Source: Chitinophaga nivalis
Lineage (GTDB): Bacteria; Bacteroidota; Bacteroidia; Chitinophagales; Chitinophagaceae
Assembly (NCBI RefSeq): GCF_025989125.1
Contig: NZ_JAPDNR010000001.1
Location: 620,001 to 684,000 of the forward strand
DNA: 64,000 bases
Direction of reading: 5' to 3'
In this document: positions 35,803 to 44,979 of the stretch, piece by piece
Position numbering within the stretch: position 1 is the first letter of the stretch
Layout: the number at the start of each line of letters is the position of its first letter
Translations under genes and position numbers: made by a program
Notes under the pieces: generated by a model
The model's database searches: none
What the model was told of the DNA's origin: nothing
What the model saw: the letters and a program-made list of their open reading frames with translations, nothing else

Positions 35803-37542
35803 ATGGCTTTTGAAATTAAAAAACAAGGCAAAACTTACGACGTATGTATAGTTGGCTCTGGCGCCGGTGGCGGTATGGCAGCTAAAATTATGTCGGAAGC
35901 CGGCCTTAAAGTGGCGCTCCTGGAAGCGGGGCCCAAGTACGATCCGGCAGATCCGGAACAGGCCACCCAATTAAAATGGCCTTATGAATCGCCCAGAAGA
36001 GGCGCCAGTACGACCCGCCCTTTCGGCGACTTCGATGCCGCCTACGGCGGATGGGAGATTAACGGTGAACCGTATACGAAAAAAGACGGCACCGAATTCG
36101 ACTGGTTCCGCTCCCGCATGCTGGGCGGACGCACCAACCACTGGGGCCGCATCTCTCTCCGTTTCGGGGAACGCGATTTCAAACATAAAAGCTATGATGG
36201 CCTGGGCGACGACTGGCCTATCAGCTACGCCGAAGTAGCGCCTTTCTATGACCGTGTAGATAAAATGATCGGCGTATTCGGCTCCAAAGAAAACCTGCCC
36301 AATGAACCGGACGGTTTCTTCCTTCCTCCTCCCAAACCCAGACTACATGAACTGATGGTAAAAAGAGCCGGAGAACGTTTAGGCATTCCCGTTATCCCGT
36401 CGCGATTATCCATTCTTACCCGCTCTGTTAATAAAGATCGTAGTCCCTGTTTTTACTGCAGTCAGTGCAGCCGCGGCTGTACCGTATATGGCGACTTCTC
36501 CTCTTCTTCTGTGCTGATTAAACCCGCTATGAAAAGTGGTCATGTAGACCTGTATACCAATGCCATGGTACGCGAAGTACTGACCGACAACAGCGGCAAA
36601 GCCACCGGCGTTGCCTATGTGGATAAAACTGATATGCAGGAATATTCTGTCAATGCCAGCATAGTAGTACTCGCTGCCAGTGCCTGCGAATCGGCCCGGT
36701 TGCTGCTCAACTCCAAATCTGCCAAACACCCCAACGGACTCGCCAATTCCAGCGGTGTGGTGGGTAAATACCTCCATGACTCGACTGGCGCCTCCAGATC
36801 GGGCTTTGTGCCTCATCTGATGGACCGTAAGCGGTACAATGAAGACGGCGTAGGCGGTATGCACGTATATATTCCGTGGTGGCTCGATAATAAAAAGCTC
36901 GACTTCGCCCGCGGTTACCATATTGAGCTGGGAGGCGGCATGAATATGCCTTCCTATGGATTTGGTTTTGGTATGGAGAAGATGAACGGCAAATATCCGG
37001 GCCGCGATAACAAACCCAAAGCAGCCGGTGGTTACGGTGCATCTCTGAAAGATGACTACCGCCGCTTTTTCGGCGCGCACATTGGCTTTGCCGGCAGAGG
37101 AGAATGTATTGCCCGGGAAGATAACTACTGCGAGATAGATCCGAATGTGGTAGATAAGTTCGGCATTCCGGTATTGCGCTTTCACTACACCTGGAGCGAC
37201 GAGGAAGTGAAACAGGCCCGGCACATGCAGGATACTTTTGAACAGCTGATTGTAGAAATGGGCGGTATTCCATCTGGTACCAAACCCGGTGCTGATACCA
37301 AATACGGACTGGAAAATCCTGGCCGTATCATCCACGAAGTAGGTACTACCCGCATGGGGAACGATCCTCGTACCTCTGTGCTGAATAAGTTCAACCAGGC
37401 GCATGATGTGAAAAACCTCTTTGTGGTAGACGGCGGCGCATTTGTATCACAGGCCGATAAGAATCCCACCTGGACTATTCTGGCGCTCTCTATACGGGCA
37501 TCTGAATATATCATCGATCAACTGAAAAAGAAGAATATCTGA
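35803..37542 (+). CDS. GMC-family FAD-dependent sugar dehydrogenase with a Cys cluster
   Basis: A 579-residue flavoprotein similar to gluconate 2-dehydrogenase and FAD-sugar dehydrogenase catalytic subunits. The frame extends to a GTG at 35767, but the ATG at 35803 (MAFEIKKQGKTYDVCIVGSGAGGGMAAK) is the natural start. The FAD motif GSGAGGG lies at 18-24. C216-x2-C219-x2-C222-x3-C226 (CFYCSQCSRGC) suggests an Fe-S cluster. The C-terminal HEVGTTRMGNDP and DGGAFVSQADKNPTWTI carry the active site. It has no signal peptide, so export may rely on its Tat-signal partner, the subunit-3 gene 49 bp downstream. Confidence 0.9.
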   Translation: MAFEIKKQGKTYDVCIVGSGAGGGMAAKIMSEAGLKVALLEAGPKYDPADPEQATQLKWPYESPRRGASTTRPFGDFDAAYGGWEINGEPYTKKDGTEFDWFRSRMLGGRTNHWGRISLRFGERDFKHKSYDGLGDDWPISYAEVAPFYDRVDKMIGVFGSKENLPNEPDGFFLPPPKPRLHELMVKRAGERLGIPVIPSRLSILTRSVNKDRSPCFYCSQCSRGCTVYGDFSSSSVLIKPAMKSGHVDLYTNAMVREVLTDNSGKATGVAYVDKTDMQEYSVNASIVVLAASACESARLLLNSKSAKHPNGLANSSGVVGKYLHDSTGASRSGFVPHLMDRKRYNEDGVGGMHVYIPWWLDNKKLDFARGYHIELGGGMNMPSYGFGFGMEKMNGKYPGRDNKPKAAGGYGASLKDDYRRFFGAHIGFAGRGECIAREDNYCEIDPNVVDKFGIPVLRFHYTWSDEEVKQARHMQDTFEQLIVEMGGIPSGTKPGADTKYGLENPGRIIHEVGTTRMGNDPRTSVLNKFNQAHDVKNLFVVDGGAFVSQADKNPTWTILALSIRASEYIIDQLKKKNI

Positions 37543-37591
37543 TCACTCATGATGAATGCGCTTGCGTTGTTCGTCATTCAAATTTAATATA

Positions 37592-38281
37592 ATGGATAGA
37601 AGAGAATCCCTGAAAGCACTTGCCCTGGGAACTTTATCTGTAGGCACTATTTTATCCGCCACCGGCTGTGAAGACAAAAAAGCTACCGGTGATAAAAAAG
37701 CAGCAGGCAATGCGCCGGGATACGGTCGTACGCCTGATGAAGTGACCCGCGATAAAGCGTTGATGGAGGAACATTTTTTCACACCGGAAGAAATGGCAAC
37801 CATTACCCTCCTCGCAGATATTATCATCCCGGCAGATGATCACTCCTGCAGTGCATCCGAAGCGGAAGTACCGGCTTTCATTGAATTTATTGTGAAAGAC
37901 ATGCCTAAACACCAGCTCCCGATGCGGGGCGGGTTGCGCTGGCTGGATGTACAATGCGCCAAACGCTATAATAACTCTTTTGCCGGATGTAATGCCACAC
38001 AACGTATGGAAATGGTAGACCTGATTGCCTGGCCGGAAAAAGCAGCCCCGGAGCACCTGCAGGGAGTTGCCTTTTTCAATATCATGCGTAATCTTACCGC
38101 TACCGGATTCTTTACCAGCAAAGCCGGTATCAAAGACCTCGGTTATGTGGGCAACGCCCCCAATGAATGGGATGGGGTACCCGCCGATGTTTTACAGCAG
38201 TATGGCTATGCCTACGATGAAAAAACACTGGCTACCTGCCTGAAAATTGAAGACCGCGGCAAGCTGATGACATGGGAATAA
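37592..38281 (+). CDS. Gluconate 2-dehydrogenase subunit 3-like Tat lipoprotein
   Basis: A 229-residue partner of the GMC dehydrogenase, probably guiding its assembly and export. The ATG at 37592 gives MDRRESLKALALGTLSVGTILSATGC, a Tat-like RR signal followed by a lipobox (Cys26); the frame is also open to 37556. The mature part has the subunit-3 pattern EEHFFTPEEMATITLLADIIIPADDHSCSASEAEVPAFIEFIVKDMP and FFNIMRNLTATGFFTSKAGIKDLGYVGN. It sits 49 bp after the dehydrogenase gene and is followed by a good terminator. Confidence 0.88.
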   Translation: MDRRESLKALALGTLSVGTILSATGCEDKKATGDKKAAGNAPGYGRTPDEVTRDKALMEEHFFTPEEMATITLLADIIIPADDHSCSASEAEVPAFIEFIVKDMPKHQLPMRGGLRWLDVQCAKRYNNSFAGCNATQRMEMVDLIAWPEKAAPEHLQGVAFFNIMRNLTATGFFTSKAGIKDLGYVGNAPNEWDGVPADVLQQYGYAYDEKTLATCLKIEDRGKLMTWE

Positions 38282-38310
38282 TAAGTTAACATAAAGATAC
38301 AACACCATAC

Positions 38311-38340
38311 AGCGCTACTTTCGGGTAGCGCTCTCCTTTC
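38311..38340 (+). terminator. Terminator of the GMC dehydrogenase operon
   Basis: Perfect 8-bp stem AGCGCTAC/GTAGCGCT with a 6-nt loop, followed by a C/T-rich tail, 30 bp past the stop. Confidence 0.65.
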
Positions 38341-38405
38341 CGCAACACACAGCACACCTGTACGTTCCATATTTTTATTTATATCTTGATAAAAAATTTG
38401 CACTC

Positions 38406-39860
38406 ATGGTTCCAGAAAAAAAGAATGAGGGAAACCACGTATCCCGGAGATCATTCCTGAGAAACGGCGCCCTCGCTGCTGCCGGTTTCATGATAGTTCC
38501 ACGTCATGTTTTAGGTAAAGGTTATACCGCTCCCAGCGACCGTTTACGCGTTGCCGGTATTGGCGTAGGCGGTAAAGGTTTCAGCGATATTTCAGAATTC
38601 GCCAAAGGCCCGGCCGACATTACTTTCCTGTGCGATGTAGATACCCGTCGTGCAGCCGATGCCGTTAAAAGATTCCCGAAAGCAAAATTTTATACTGATT
38701 TCAGGGAGATGTTCGACAAGGAACATAAAAACTTTGATGCCGTTTCTGTATCTACTCCCGACCATCAGCATGCCGTAGCCACCATGGCCGCGATGCAGCT
38801 GAACAAACACGTGTATGTACAAAAACCGCTGACACACGACATCTACGAAGCCCGTATGCTGACGGAAGGCGCCAGAAAACACAAGATAGTCAGCCAAATG
38901 GGTAACCAGGGTGCTTCCGGCGACGGCGTACGTCAACTGATGGAATGGTATAACGCCGGTCTTATCGGAGATGTACACACGGTATATTGCTGGACAGACC
39001 GCCCGGTATGGCCGCAAGGCATTCCGTGGCCGGCCGGCAAACAGGAAATACCCAAAGAACTCAACTGGGACCTGTGGTTAGGAACCGCCCCTAAAAAAGA
39101 TTATGTGGATAACCTGGTACCTTTCAACTGGCGCGGCTGGTGGGATTACGGTACCGGCGCACTCGGCGACATGGGTTGTCATATTATAGAACCACCTTTC
39201 CGTGTACTCGGCCTCGGCTACCCTACTTCTGTAGAGTGCAGTGTAGGTAGTGTATATGTAGGTGAATTCAAACGTGGTTACTTCCCGGACAGCTGCCCTC
39301 CTTCTTCCCATGTAATCATGAAATTCCCGGGCAAAAACGGAAAAGAAATCACCTTACACTGGATGGATGGCGGTATTCAGCCAGACAGACCGGAAGAACT
39401 GGGCCCCAACGAAACCATGGGCGACGGTGGTAACGGTGCTATTTTCGTAGGTACCAAAGGTAAAATGATGTGTGGTACCTATGGCATGTATCCAAAATTA
39501 CTGCCTACCTCCAAAACCGCCACTGCCAACGTTCCACAGACAATAGCACGCGTACCGGAAGGTCACTACCTCCAATGGGTAAACGCAGCGATTGCCGGCT
39601 ACGGCAGCAGCAAGGCGAAAGCATTGAGCGCGCCATTTGATATTGCAGGTCCGCTTACAGAAACGATCCTGATGGGCAACCTGGCGATCCGCAGTTTCGA
39701 TATTCGCACACCAAGGCCCAATAAGCCCGATGCTTACGACTATCCGGGCCGCTACATCAAATTACTATGGGATGGACCTAATATGAAAATTACCAACTTT
39801 GATGCCGCCAACCAGTTTGTAAAACGTACTTACCGCGATGGCTGGTCATTAGGTGTATAA
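38406..39860 (+). CDS. Tat-signal Gfo/Idh/MocA family oxidoreductase
   Basis: A 484-residue predicted periplasmic NAD(P)-dependent sugar oxidoreductase. The Tat motif SRRSFLR (13-19) is followed by AALAAAGFMIVP-like hydrophobic residues. The nucleotide motif GIGVGGKG lies at 51-58. The usual EKP triplet is QKP at 139-141 (YVQKPLTHD). The active-site-like GDMGCHIIEPPFRVLGLG follows. Because Tat export precedes folding around tightly bound cofactor, bound NAD is likely, as in glucose-fructose oxidoreductase. It lies downstream of the GMC dehydrogenase operon, and its terminator is shared with SusD. Confidence 0.9.
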   Translation: MVPEKKNEGNHVSRRSFLRNGALAAAGFMIVPRHVLGKGYTAPSDRLRVAGIGVGGKGFSDISEFAKGPADITFLCDVDTRRAADAVKRFPKAKFYTDFREMFDKEHKNFDAVSVSTPDHQHAVATMAAMQLNKHVYVQKPLTHDIYEARMLTEGARKHKIVSQMGNQGASGDGVRQLMEWYNAGLIGDVHTVYCWTDRPVWPQGIPWPAGKQEIPKELNWDLWLGTAPKKDYVDNLVPFNWRGWWDYGTGALGDMGCHIIEPPFRVLGLGYPTSVECSVGSVYVGEFKRGYFPDSCPPSSHVIMKFPGKNGKEITLHWMDGGIQPDRPEELGPNETMGDGGNGAIFVGTKGKMMCGTYGMYPKLLPTSKTATANVPQTIARVPEGHYLQWVNAAIAGYGSSKAKALSAPFDIAGPLTETILMGNLAIRSFDIRTPRPNKPDAYDYPGRYIKLLWDGPNMKITNFDAANQFVKRTYRDGWSLGV

Positions 39861-39864
39861 AGAT

Positions 39865-39908
39865 AAAGCAGCTGATGCGCAGGGATTCTGCACATCAGCT
39901 GCTTTTTT
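39865..39908. terminator. Bidirectional terminator between the oxidoreductase and SusD genes
   Basis: Stem AAAGCAGCTGATG/CATCAGCTGCTTT (39865-39877 and 39893-39905) followed by a T-run on the plus strand. Confidence 0.85.
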
Positions 39909-39909
39909 A

Positions 39910-41667
39910 TTACCGGTACGTTACCTGTTGTTCCAGGTTGGCATTCTTTCTTATTTCACTGGCCGGAATCGGCAGCAACAAATCCTGCTCTTCACATTTA
40001 CGCGACTGAATACTGATGACCCGATAAATAAAAGGATGTCCTTTTATCTGGGAGCCCAGCACTTCAATTCCTTGGGCATCTCCACTAAAAGCACTGTAAG
40101 CATCCTGTTTCCAGCGACGCGCATCAAAAAAGCGGTGTTCTTCAAAAGCCAGTTCATACCGTCTTTCATACTTGTACAATGCTTTCAATGCGGCGCCGGA
40201 AGCCTGAATGGCAGGCATCCCGGCACGGGTGCGCACCGCATTTAATGCCTTTATACCCTCGCCCTCATTGCCCGACCAGATACAGGCCTCCGCATAGTTG
40301 AGCAATACTTCTGCATAACGGAAAAATATCCACGACTGATCTCCCCGGAAAAATTGTGCATCCAGGTTGATATCCATAAACTTGCGGAGATAATATCCGG
40401 AAAACGTACCATTCCAGTTTTCAATGGGACTGTTACGCGTATCCAATCCCCACACACTATCCTGGCCCGGACGGGCCGATTCATATTTACCTGTCTGGAT
40501 GACGCCAATCGGGTCTGCTTCTATCCCGTCTTTCGGCCGTTGTTTCCATTTAGCGCCATCATATAATACGGTAGCATAAAACCGCGGGTCCCGGTTATTG
40601 TAAGGGTGTGCTGCCTGCTCCGGATTGGCCCGCGAAAAGGGCGTTCCGTCTTTCATCTGGTAGCCTTCCACAAAGTTTTCCAGTGGCACATTTCCGCCCC
40701 AGTTATGATAGCCATTAGGGCCATTATAAATATCATGGCTGGTACCCAGTAATGCCTTATCATATTTTTTTACGAAGATCAGTTCTGCATTATCCTTATC
40801 CAGGAAAACACGGGAATAGTTTTCCGCAGCGGAATCCGTAGGATGATACAGTTGATAATAGTTACTGTCGATGATCGCTTTGGCCGCCTGCATGGCCAGG
40901 ATAAAACGGGCCTGCTGTCCGCCGGCATCCATATAGCCCATCAAAGGACTTCTCACTCCCAGGTTAAACTGATCGCTGGCCGCATACAGCAATACCCTGG
41001 ATTTCAACGCCATTGCGGCCCCTTTGGTTACCCGGTCTTTGTGGGCAATGGCATCGTAGGAACGGGGTAATAACCGCGTAGCTGTTTCACACTCTGCTAC
41101 AATGAATTGTACACACTGTTCATACGTGGCTCTTTTAATCTGCAGGATCTCTGCTTCATCTCCTTTCACTTTAAACGTTTTGGTAATCAACGGTACACCG
41201 CCGAAATACTTCACCAGCATATGATAATACCAGGCCCGCATAAAATGTACTTCTCCCTTCATGCGCGTTCTTTGGTTTTCATCTGTAAAGGGTACGCTGT
41301 CTACTTTCTCCAGAAACATATTACAATTCCGGATGGCTTTATAATGCCCTTCCCAGCGACTAAAATCTCCCAGGGCACCAAAATCATCGGGCGTTACATT
41401 CCCCTGTACTACGCGCGAAGTATTATAGTCATGGATAAAACGACTTTCATCTGACATAGATGCCAGCATCACTTCATTAAATCCGGGGCGCATCTGTACA
41501 TAGAGGTCGTTCACAAAAGCCTGTACCAGTCCGGCATCTTTCCACACATCTTCTTCCCGGAATTCGGTCAGGGGCTTTTTCTCCAGAAAATCTTTCTTAC
41601 AGCTGGTCAGCATCATACCCAAACATGCTACTGCTGTAATATATCTGATGAGTTGTATTTTTTTCAT
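39910..41667 (-). CDS. SusD/RagB-family outer-membrane nutrient-binding lipoprotein
   Basis: Binds glycan or peptide ligands outside the cell and acts as the lid of the SusC channel. The 585-residue protein has lipobox MKKIQLIRYITAVACLGMMLTSC (Cys23), then KKDFLEKKPLTEF, typical of SusD. TPR-like helices follow (EVHFMRAWYYHMLVKYFGGVPLITK), and the C-terminal RYAEVLLNYAEACIWSG...LNAVRTRAGMP motif and YERRYELAFEEHRFFDARRW complete the family signature. The gene begins 10 bp after SusC. Ligand unknown. Confidence 0.95.
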   Translation of the reverse strand: MKKIQLIRYITAVACLGMMLTSCKKDFLEKKPLTEFREEDVWKDAGLVQAFVNDLYVQMRPGFNEVMLASMSDESRFIHDYNTSRVVQGNVTPDDFGALGDFSRWEGHYKAIRNCNMFLEKVDSVPFTDENQRTRMKGEVHFMRAWYYHMLVKYFGGVPLITKTFKVKGDEAEILQIKRATYEQCVQFIVAECETATRLLPRSYDAIAHKDRVTKGAAMALKSRVLLYAASDQFNLGVRSPLMGYMDAGGQQARFILAMQAAKAIIDSNYYQLYHPTDSAAENYSRVFLDKDNAELIFVKKYDKALLGTSHDIYNGPNGYHNWGGNVPLENFVEGYQMKDGTPFSRANPEQAAHPYNNRDPRFYATVLYDGAKWKQRPKDGIEADPIGVIQTGKYESARPGQDSVWGLDTRNSPIENWNGTFSGYYLRKFMDINLDAQFFRGDQSWIFFRYAEVLLNYAEACIWSGNEGEGIKALNAVRTRAGMPAIQASGAALKALYKYERRYELAFEEHRFFDARRWKQDAYSAFSGDAQGIEVLGSQIKGHPFIYRVISIQSRKCEEQDLLLPIPASEIRKNANLEQQVTYR

Positions 41668-41677
41668 GCTGCAATCA

Positions 41678-44600
41678 TTAAAAGGTGATGTTTAATCCCA
41701 CATTGTAAATCTTCGTTTGCGGGTAGTACTGTCCGCTGCCACTGGGCGCTTCGGGGTCAAATATTTTAACCTTGTCGATAGTAACCAGGTTCTGGCCACT
41801 GACGTATACCCGGAAGTTTTGCAGTCCCACTCTTTTACATATAGCCGACGGAATGTTGTAACCGATATCCAGGGTTTTCAGCCGCATATAGTTGGTATTC
41901 CAATACCAGAAAGTGTTTTGCCTGCTTACCCAGTACTCACGGTCACGGTCGTACGCTCTTGGCCAATCAGCATTGGTGTTATCCGCCGTCCAGCGGTCTT
42001 GTACAATGGCCATCGGGAAGTTGCCTATCAGACCGGATTCTGTACGCAGGTACTGGCTGGCGCCGGTGGCCCCCTGCCACAACATGGTAAAGTCGAAGTT
42101 TTTAAATTTCGCTACCATCGTCAGCCCAAAGATCCAGGTGGGGTTTTCTGTGCGATCCATGCGTACCCGGTCGAGATCATCTATTACATTATCATTGTTC
42201 ACATCTTCAAAAATGATATCCCCTGCACGCGCGCCACCCAGGTGCACTGAGTTTTTCACCTCTTCTTCTGATTTATAAATACCGATGGCTTTATAATACA
42301 GCGGGGCGCCAATCTGCTTGCCGGTATTCTGTTGCCAGGAAGGCACGCCCGGGGCTTCATCCCAGAAGAGAATTTTATTCTGCGCATGGGTGAGGGTACC
42401 AATGATTTCATAGTGAAATTTCCGGATATCATTTTTATGGCTCAATACCACTTCAAATCCTTTATTCTCTACCCTTCCGATGTTTTCATCCGGCAGCGTC
42501 ATACCGGTATATACCGGCATCGATTGCCCGCGAGGCACCAGAATGTTGGAACGGCGGGTAAGAAAATAATCGCCTTCAAAAGCCAGCTTATCGCCCAGAA
42601 TCTTTGCCTCTATCCCAATGTCGTAGTTGTTGGCCACCTCCCAGGTAATGGCTTCATTGGGAGAGCGCAGCTGATAAATGGACTTATTCAGATCTCCGCC
42701 AAACATCACCCCACTGCTGCTAAAGCCGTAGGTACTCAGGTATTGGAACGGATTCACCTGGTCATTACCCATCTGCCCATAGGAGGCACGTATCTTAAAG
42801 TAGTCCAGGCGGCGGATATTCCTTTTCCAGAAAGGCTCATTGGAAATCACCCAGCCTGCGGAAGCTCCCGGGAAGAAACCATAACGCCGGCCGGCCGGGA
42901 AGATCTGCGATCCATCATAACGGGCATTAAAATCAAACAGATAGGTTTCTTTATAGTTATACGAAACACGGCCGAAGAAATTCCGGCGGGCATATTCAAA
43001 GCCACCACCGTCATTGTTCTTTTCCTTGTCGCCTCCGGCAAACAGCTGATCCAGCGCATCACTGATAAAATAGCGCCGGCTGGCAGAAAAGTTATCGCCT
43101 TTGAAAGTGCTTTGTTCCACAGCAAAAAAGGAACTGAGATTATGTTTACCAAAAGCCCGCACATAATTCACCTTCACGTTAACCGTAGACAAGCGGTTAC
43201 TGGAAAACGATTCATTCAGCTGCGGTGCGCTCACACCGCGGATGGCCGGATTTAATTTGTGGTCGGTGCTGTTCGCATCCAGGGTGTATAACGTCCAGGG
43301 CTTTACGAAGGATTTATAGAACTGGAAGTTCTGGTCATAGGCAAAACTACCATCTACAAATAATCCCTGTACCCACGGAATATTCACCACTGCGACAAAC
43401 GTACCGTTCACCACATAATTCTTATCATTCGTATAACCGATCTCGTTAGTGCTGGTTACCACAGGGTTATCACCATATTCAATGTCTGGTCCGGGCATGC
43501 CATTGGGCCATATGGCATTTTCAGTCGGGCGGCCCCGCATCAACGACCGGAATATGGAAGAGGCACTACGGGGTGGATAACTTTTGTTTTCCAGGCGGCC
43601 GGCCAGATCGAAACGTAACCGGATATTATCTGTTACTACAGCATCCAGGTTGGCCCGTACATTCTGTTGCCGGTAGTTGGTGGCACTTTTTTTATAGATC
43701 CCATCCTGGTACAGGGAACCTAATGAAATGTAGTAAGACATTTTTTCCGTACCACCTGATAACGACAGGTCGTGGCGGTTTTGTAAAGACGTTTTTTTGA
43801 TCGCGGCATCATACCAGTTGGTGTTAGGATAGAGCCAGGGGTCTGTGCCATCTCCGAATTTACGGATCTGCTCTTCCGTGTAGCGGGGCTTATCGCCGCC
43901 ATATTGCAGGATTTCATTTACTACCCGTGCATAGGTAGGCGCATCCGCCATTTTAGGTAAACGGGTGGGCGTTACAAAAGATTGGTTAAATCCGTAACTC
44001 AATGTGGGCTTCCCTCCTTTTCCCCGTTTGGTGGTGACCAGTATAACGCCATTGGCTGCACGCGAACCATAGATCGCCGCAGCAGCGTCTTTAAGGATAG
44101 ACACACTTTCGATGTCGTTGGGGTTCATGCGTTCAAAACCATCCCGGGGAAATCCATCAATGACTACCAGCGGACTGCTGTTACCCAGCGTGCTGCGGCC
44201 ACGGATGAAAATACGGGAGCCATCGTTGCCCGGCTCTCCACTGTTGTTTACGGCAATAATACCCGGGATGCGGCCTACCAGGGAATTGGAGATGTTTACA
44301 TTGGGCGACTGCTGCAGCTCCGCTCCTTTTACAGAAGAAACGGCGCCTGTTTTAGTTACTTTTTTCTGGGTACCATACCCCACTACTACGTATTCGTCCA
44401 GTGTTTTCTGGTTTTCCTTCAATACCATATTTACACTGGTACGGCCTTCCAGCTTTACTTCCTGCGGATCAAAACCGATGTACTGGAATACCAGTACGGC
44501 ATCTTTTTTAACATCGGTCAACGTGAAATTTCCTTTTTCATCGCTGGTGGTTCCTTTTTTGGTGTCCTTCACCAATACGGTTACGCCGGGCAGGGAATTC

Positions 44601-44743
44601 CCGTTTACATCTTTTACCTTCCCCTTTACTGTGAGATTGGACTGCTGCCAGATTCCAGGCAGCGGCACACGGGCGCTGACGGCCTCCGTGCCGGTGGCAA
44701 AAAGGCATAGCAATAGCATAGCCTTTGCATAACGTGGATTCAT
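41678..44743 (-). CDS. SusC/RagA-family TonB-dependent receptor
   Basis: A 1021-residue outer-membrane transporter. After a signal peptide (about 1-25) there is a carboxypeptidase-regulatory-like domain (VKGKVKDVNGNSLPGVTVLVKDTKKGTTSDEKGNFTL), then the TonB-box region LDEYVVVGYGTQKK and a plug with IRGRSTLGNSSPLVVIDGFPRDGFERMNPNDIESVSILKDAAAAIYGSRAANGVILVTTK. The beta-barrel ends YNVGLNITF. No FecR-like STN domain, so no sigma/anti-sigma link is visible. It pairs with the SusD gene 10 bp downstream and has a promoter box at 44805-44812. Confidence 0.96.
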   Translation of the reverse strand: MNPRYAKAMLLLCLFATGTEAVSARVPLPGIWQQSNLTVKGKVKDVNGNSLPGVTVLVKDTKKGTTSDEKGNFTLTDVKKDAVLVFQYIGFDPQEVKLEGRTSVNMVLKENQKTLDEYVVVGYGTQKKVTKTGAVSSVKGAELQQSPNVNISNSLVGRIPGIIAVNNSGEPGNDGSRIFIRGRSTLGNSSPLVVIDGFPRDGFERMNPNDIESVSILKDAAAAIYGSRAANGVILVTTKRGKGGKPTLSYGFNQSFVTPTRLPKMADAPTYARVVNEILQYGGDKPRYTEEQIRKFGDGTDPWLYPNTNWYDAAIKKTSLQNRHDLSLSGGTEKMSYYISLGSLYQDGIYKKSATNYRQQNVRANLDAVVTDNIRLRFDLAGRLENKSYPPRSASSIFRSLMRGRPTENAIWPNGMPGPDIEYGDNPVVTSTNEIGYTNDKNYVVNGTFVAVVNIPWVQGLFVDGSFAYDQNFQFYKSFVKPWTLYTLDANSTDHKLNPAIRGVSAPQLNESFSSNRLSTVNVKVNYVRAFGKHNLSSFFAVEQSTFKGDNFSASRRYFISDALDQLFAGGDKEKNNDGGGFEYARRNFFGRVSYNYKETYLFDFNARYDGSQIFPAGRRYGFFPGASAGWVISNEPFWKRNIRRLDYFKIRASYGQMGNDQVNPFQYLSTYGFSSSGVMFGGDLNKSIYQLRSPNEAITWEVANNYDIGIEAKILGDKLAFEGDYFLTRRSNILVPRGQSMPVYTGMTLPDENIGRVENKGFEVVLSHKNDIRKFHYEIIGTLTHAQNKILFWDEAPGVPSWQQNTGKQIGAPLYYKAIGIYKSEEEVKNSVHLGGARAGDIIFEDVNNDNVIDDLDRVRMDRTENPTWIFGLTMVAKFKNFDFTMLWQGATGASQYLRTESGLIGNFPMAIVQDRWTADNTNADWPRAYDRDREYWVSRQNTFWYWNTNYMRLKTLDIGYNIPSAICKRVGLQNFRVYVSGQNLVTIDKVKIFDPEAPSGSGQYYPQTKIYNVGLNITF

Positions 44744-44783
44744 GCTACAAGATTTTGGATGATGGAATTCATAGCAACGTCGG

Positions 44784-44812
44784 GGTACTCCGAAATGGAG
44801 TAACCAAACATA
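44784..44812 (-). promoter_or_regulatory. Promoter region of susC with an inverted repeat at the transcript start
   Basis: The minus-strand -7 box TATGTTTG (44805-44812) fits TAnnTTTG. The expected start site near 44800 falls in the inverted repeat GGTACTCC-gaaat-GGAGTaACC (44784-44805, one inserted base), so the mRNA may begin with a hairpin, or the repeat may be an operator. Confidence 0.45.
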
Positions 44813-44910
44813 TCATCCTAAATTATCTAGAAAAGCTTTAATTATTTTCTAAAAATAAGTGTAGTAAGGACACCTTTTTTAAACGTTTATCAGATACAAA
44901 AAGAATATTT

Positions 44911-44918
44911 TACATTTG
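44911..44918 (+). promoter_or_regulatory. Candidate -7 box (TACATTTG) of the lipoprotein gene at 44980
   Basis: Exact TAnnTTTG, divergent from the susC promoter about 100 bp away, with a leader of roughly 58 nt. Confidence 0.55.
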
Positions 44919-44979
44919 TTCCCGAATACACAAATCCCTGGTCAATCACTCGTTATCCTTATACCAATACCAATCTGAT

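Noticed and set aside
36406..37404. Long minus-strand frame inside the GMC dehydrogenase gene
   Set aside because: Shadow of the coding strand; GMC motifs are on the plus strand.
42332..43255. Long plus-strand frame inside susC
   Set aside because: Shadow of the SusC gene; no start signal or family pattern.
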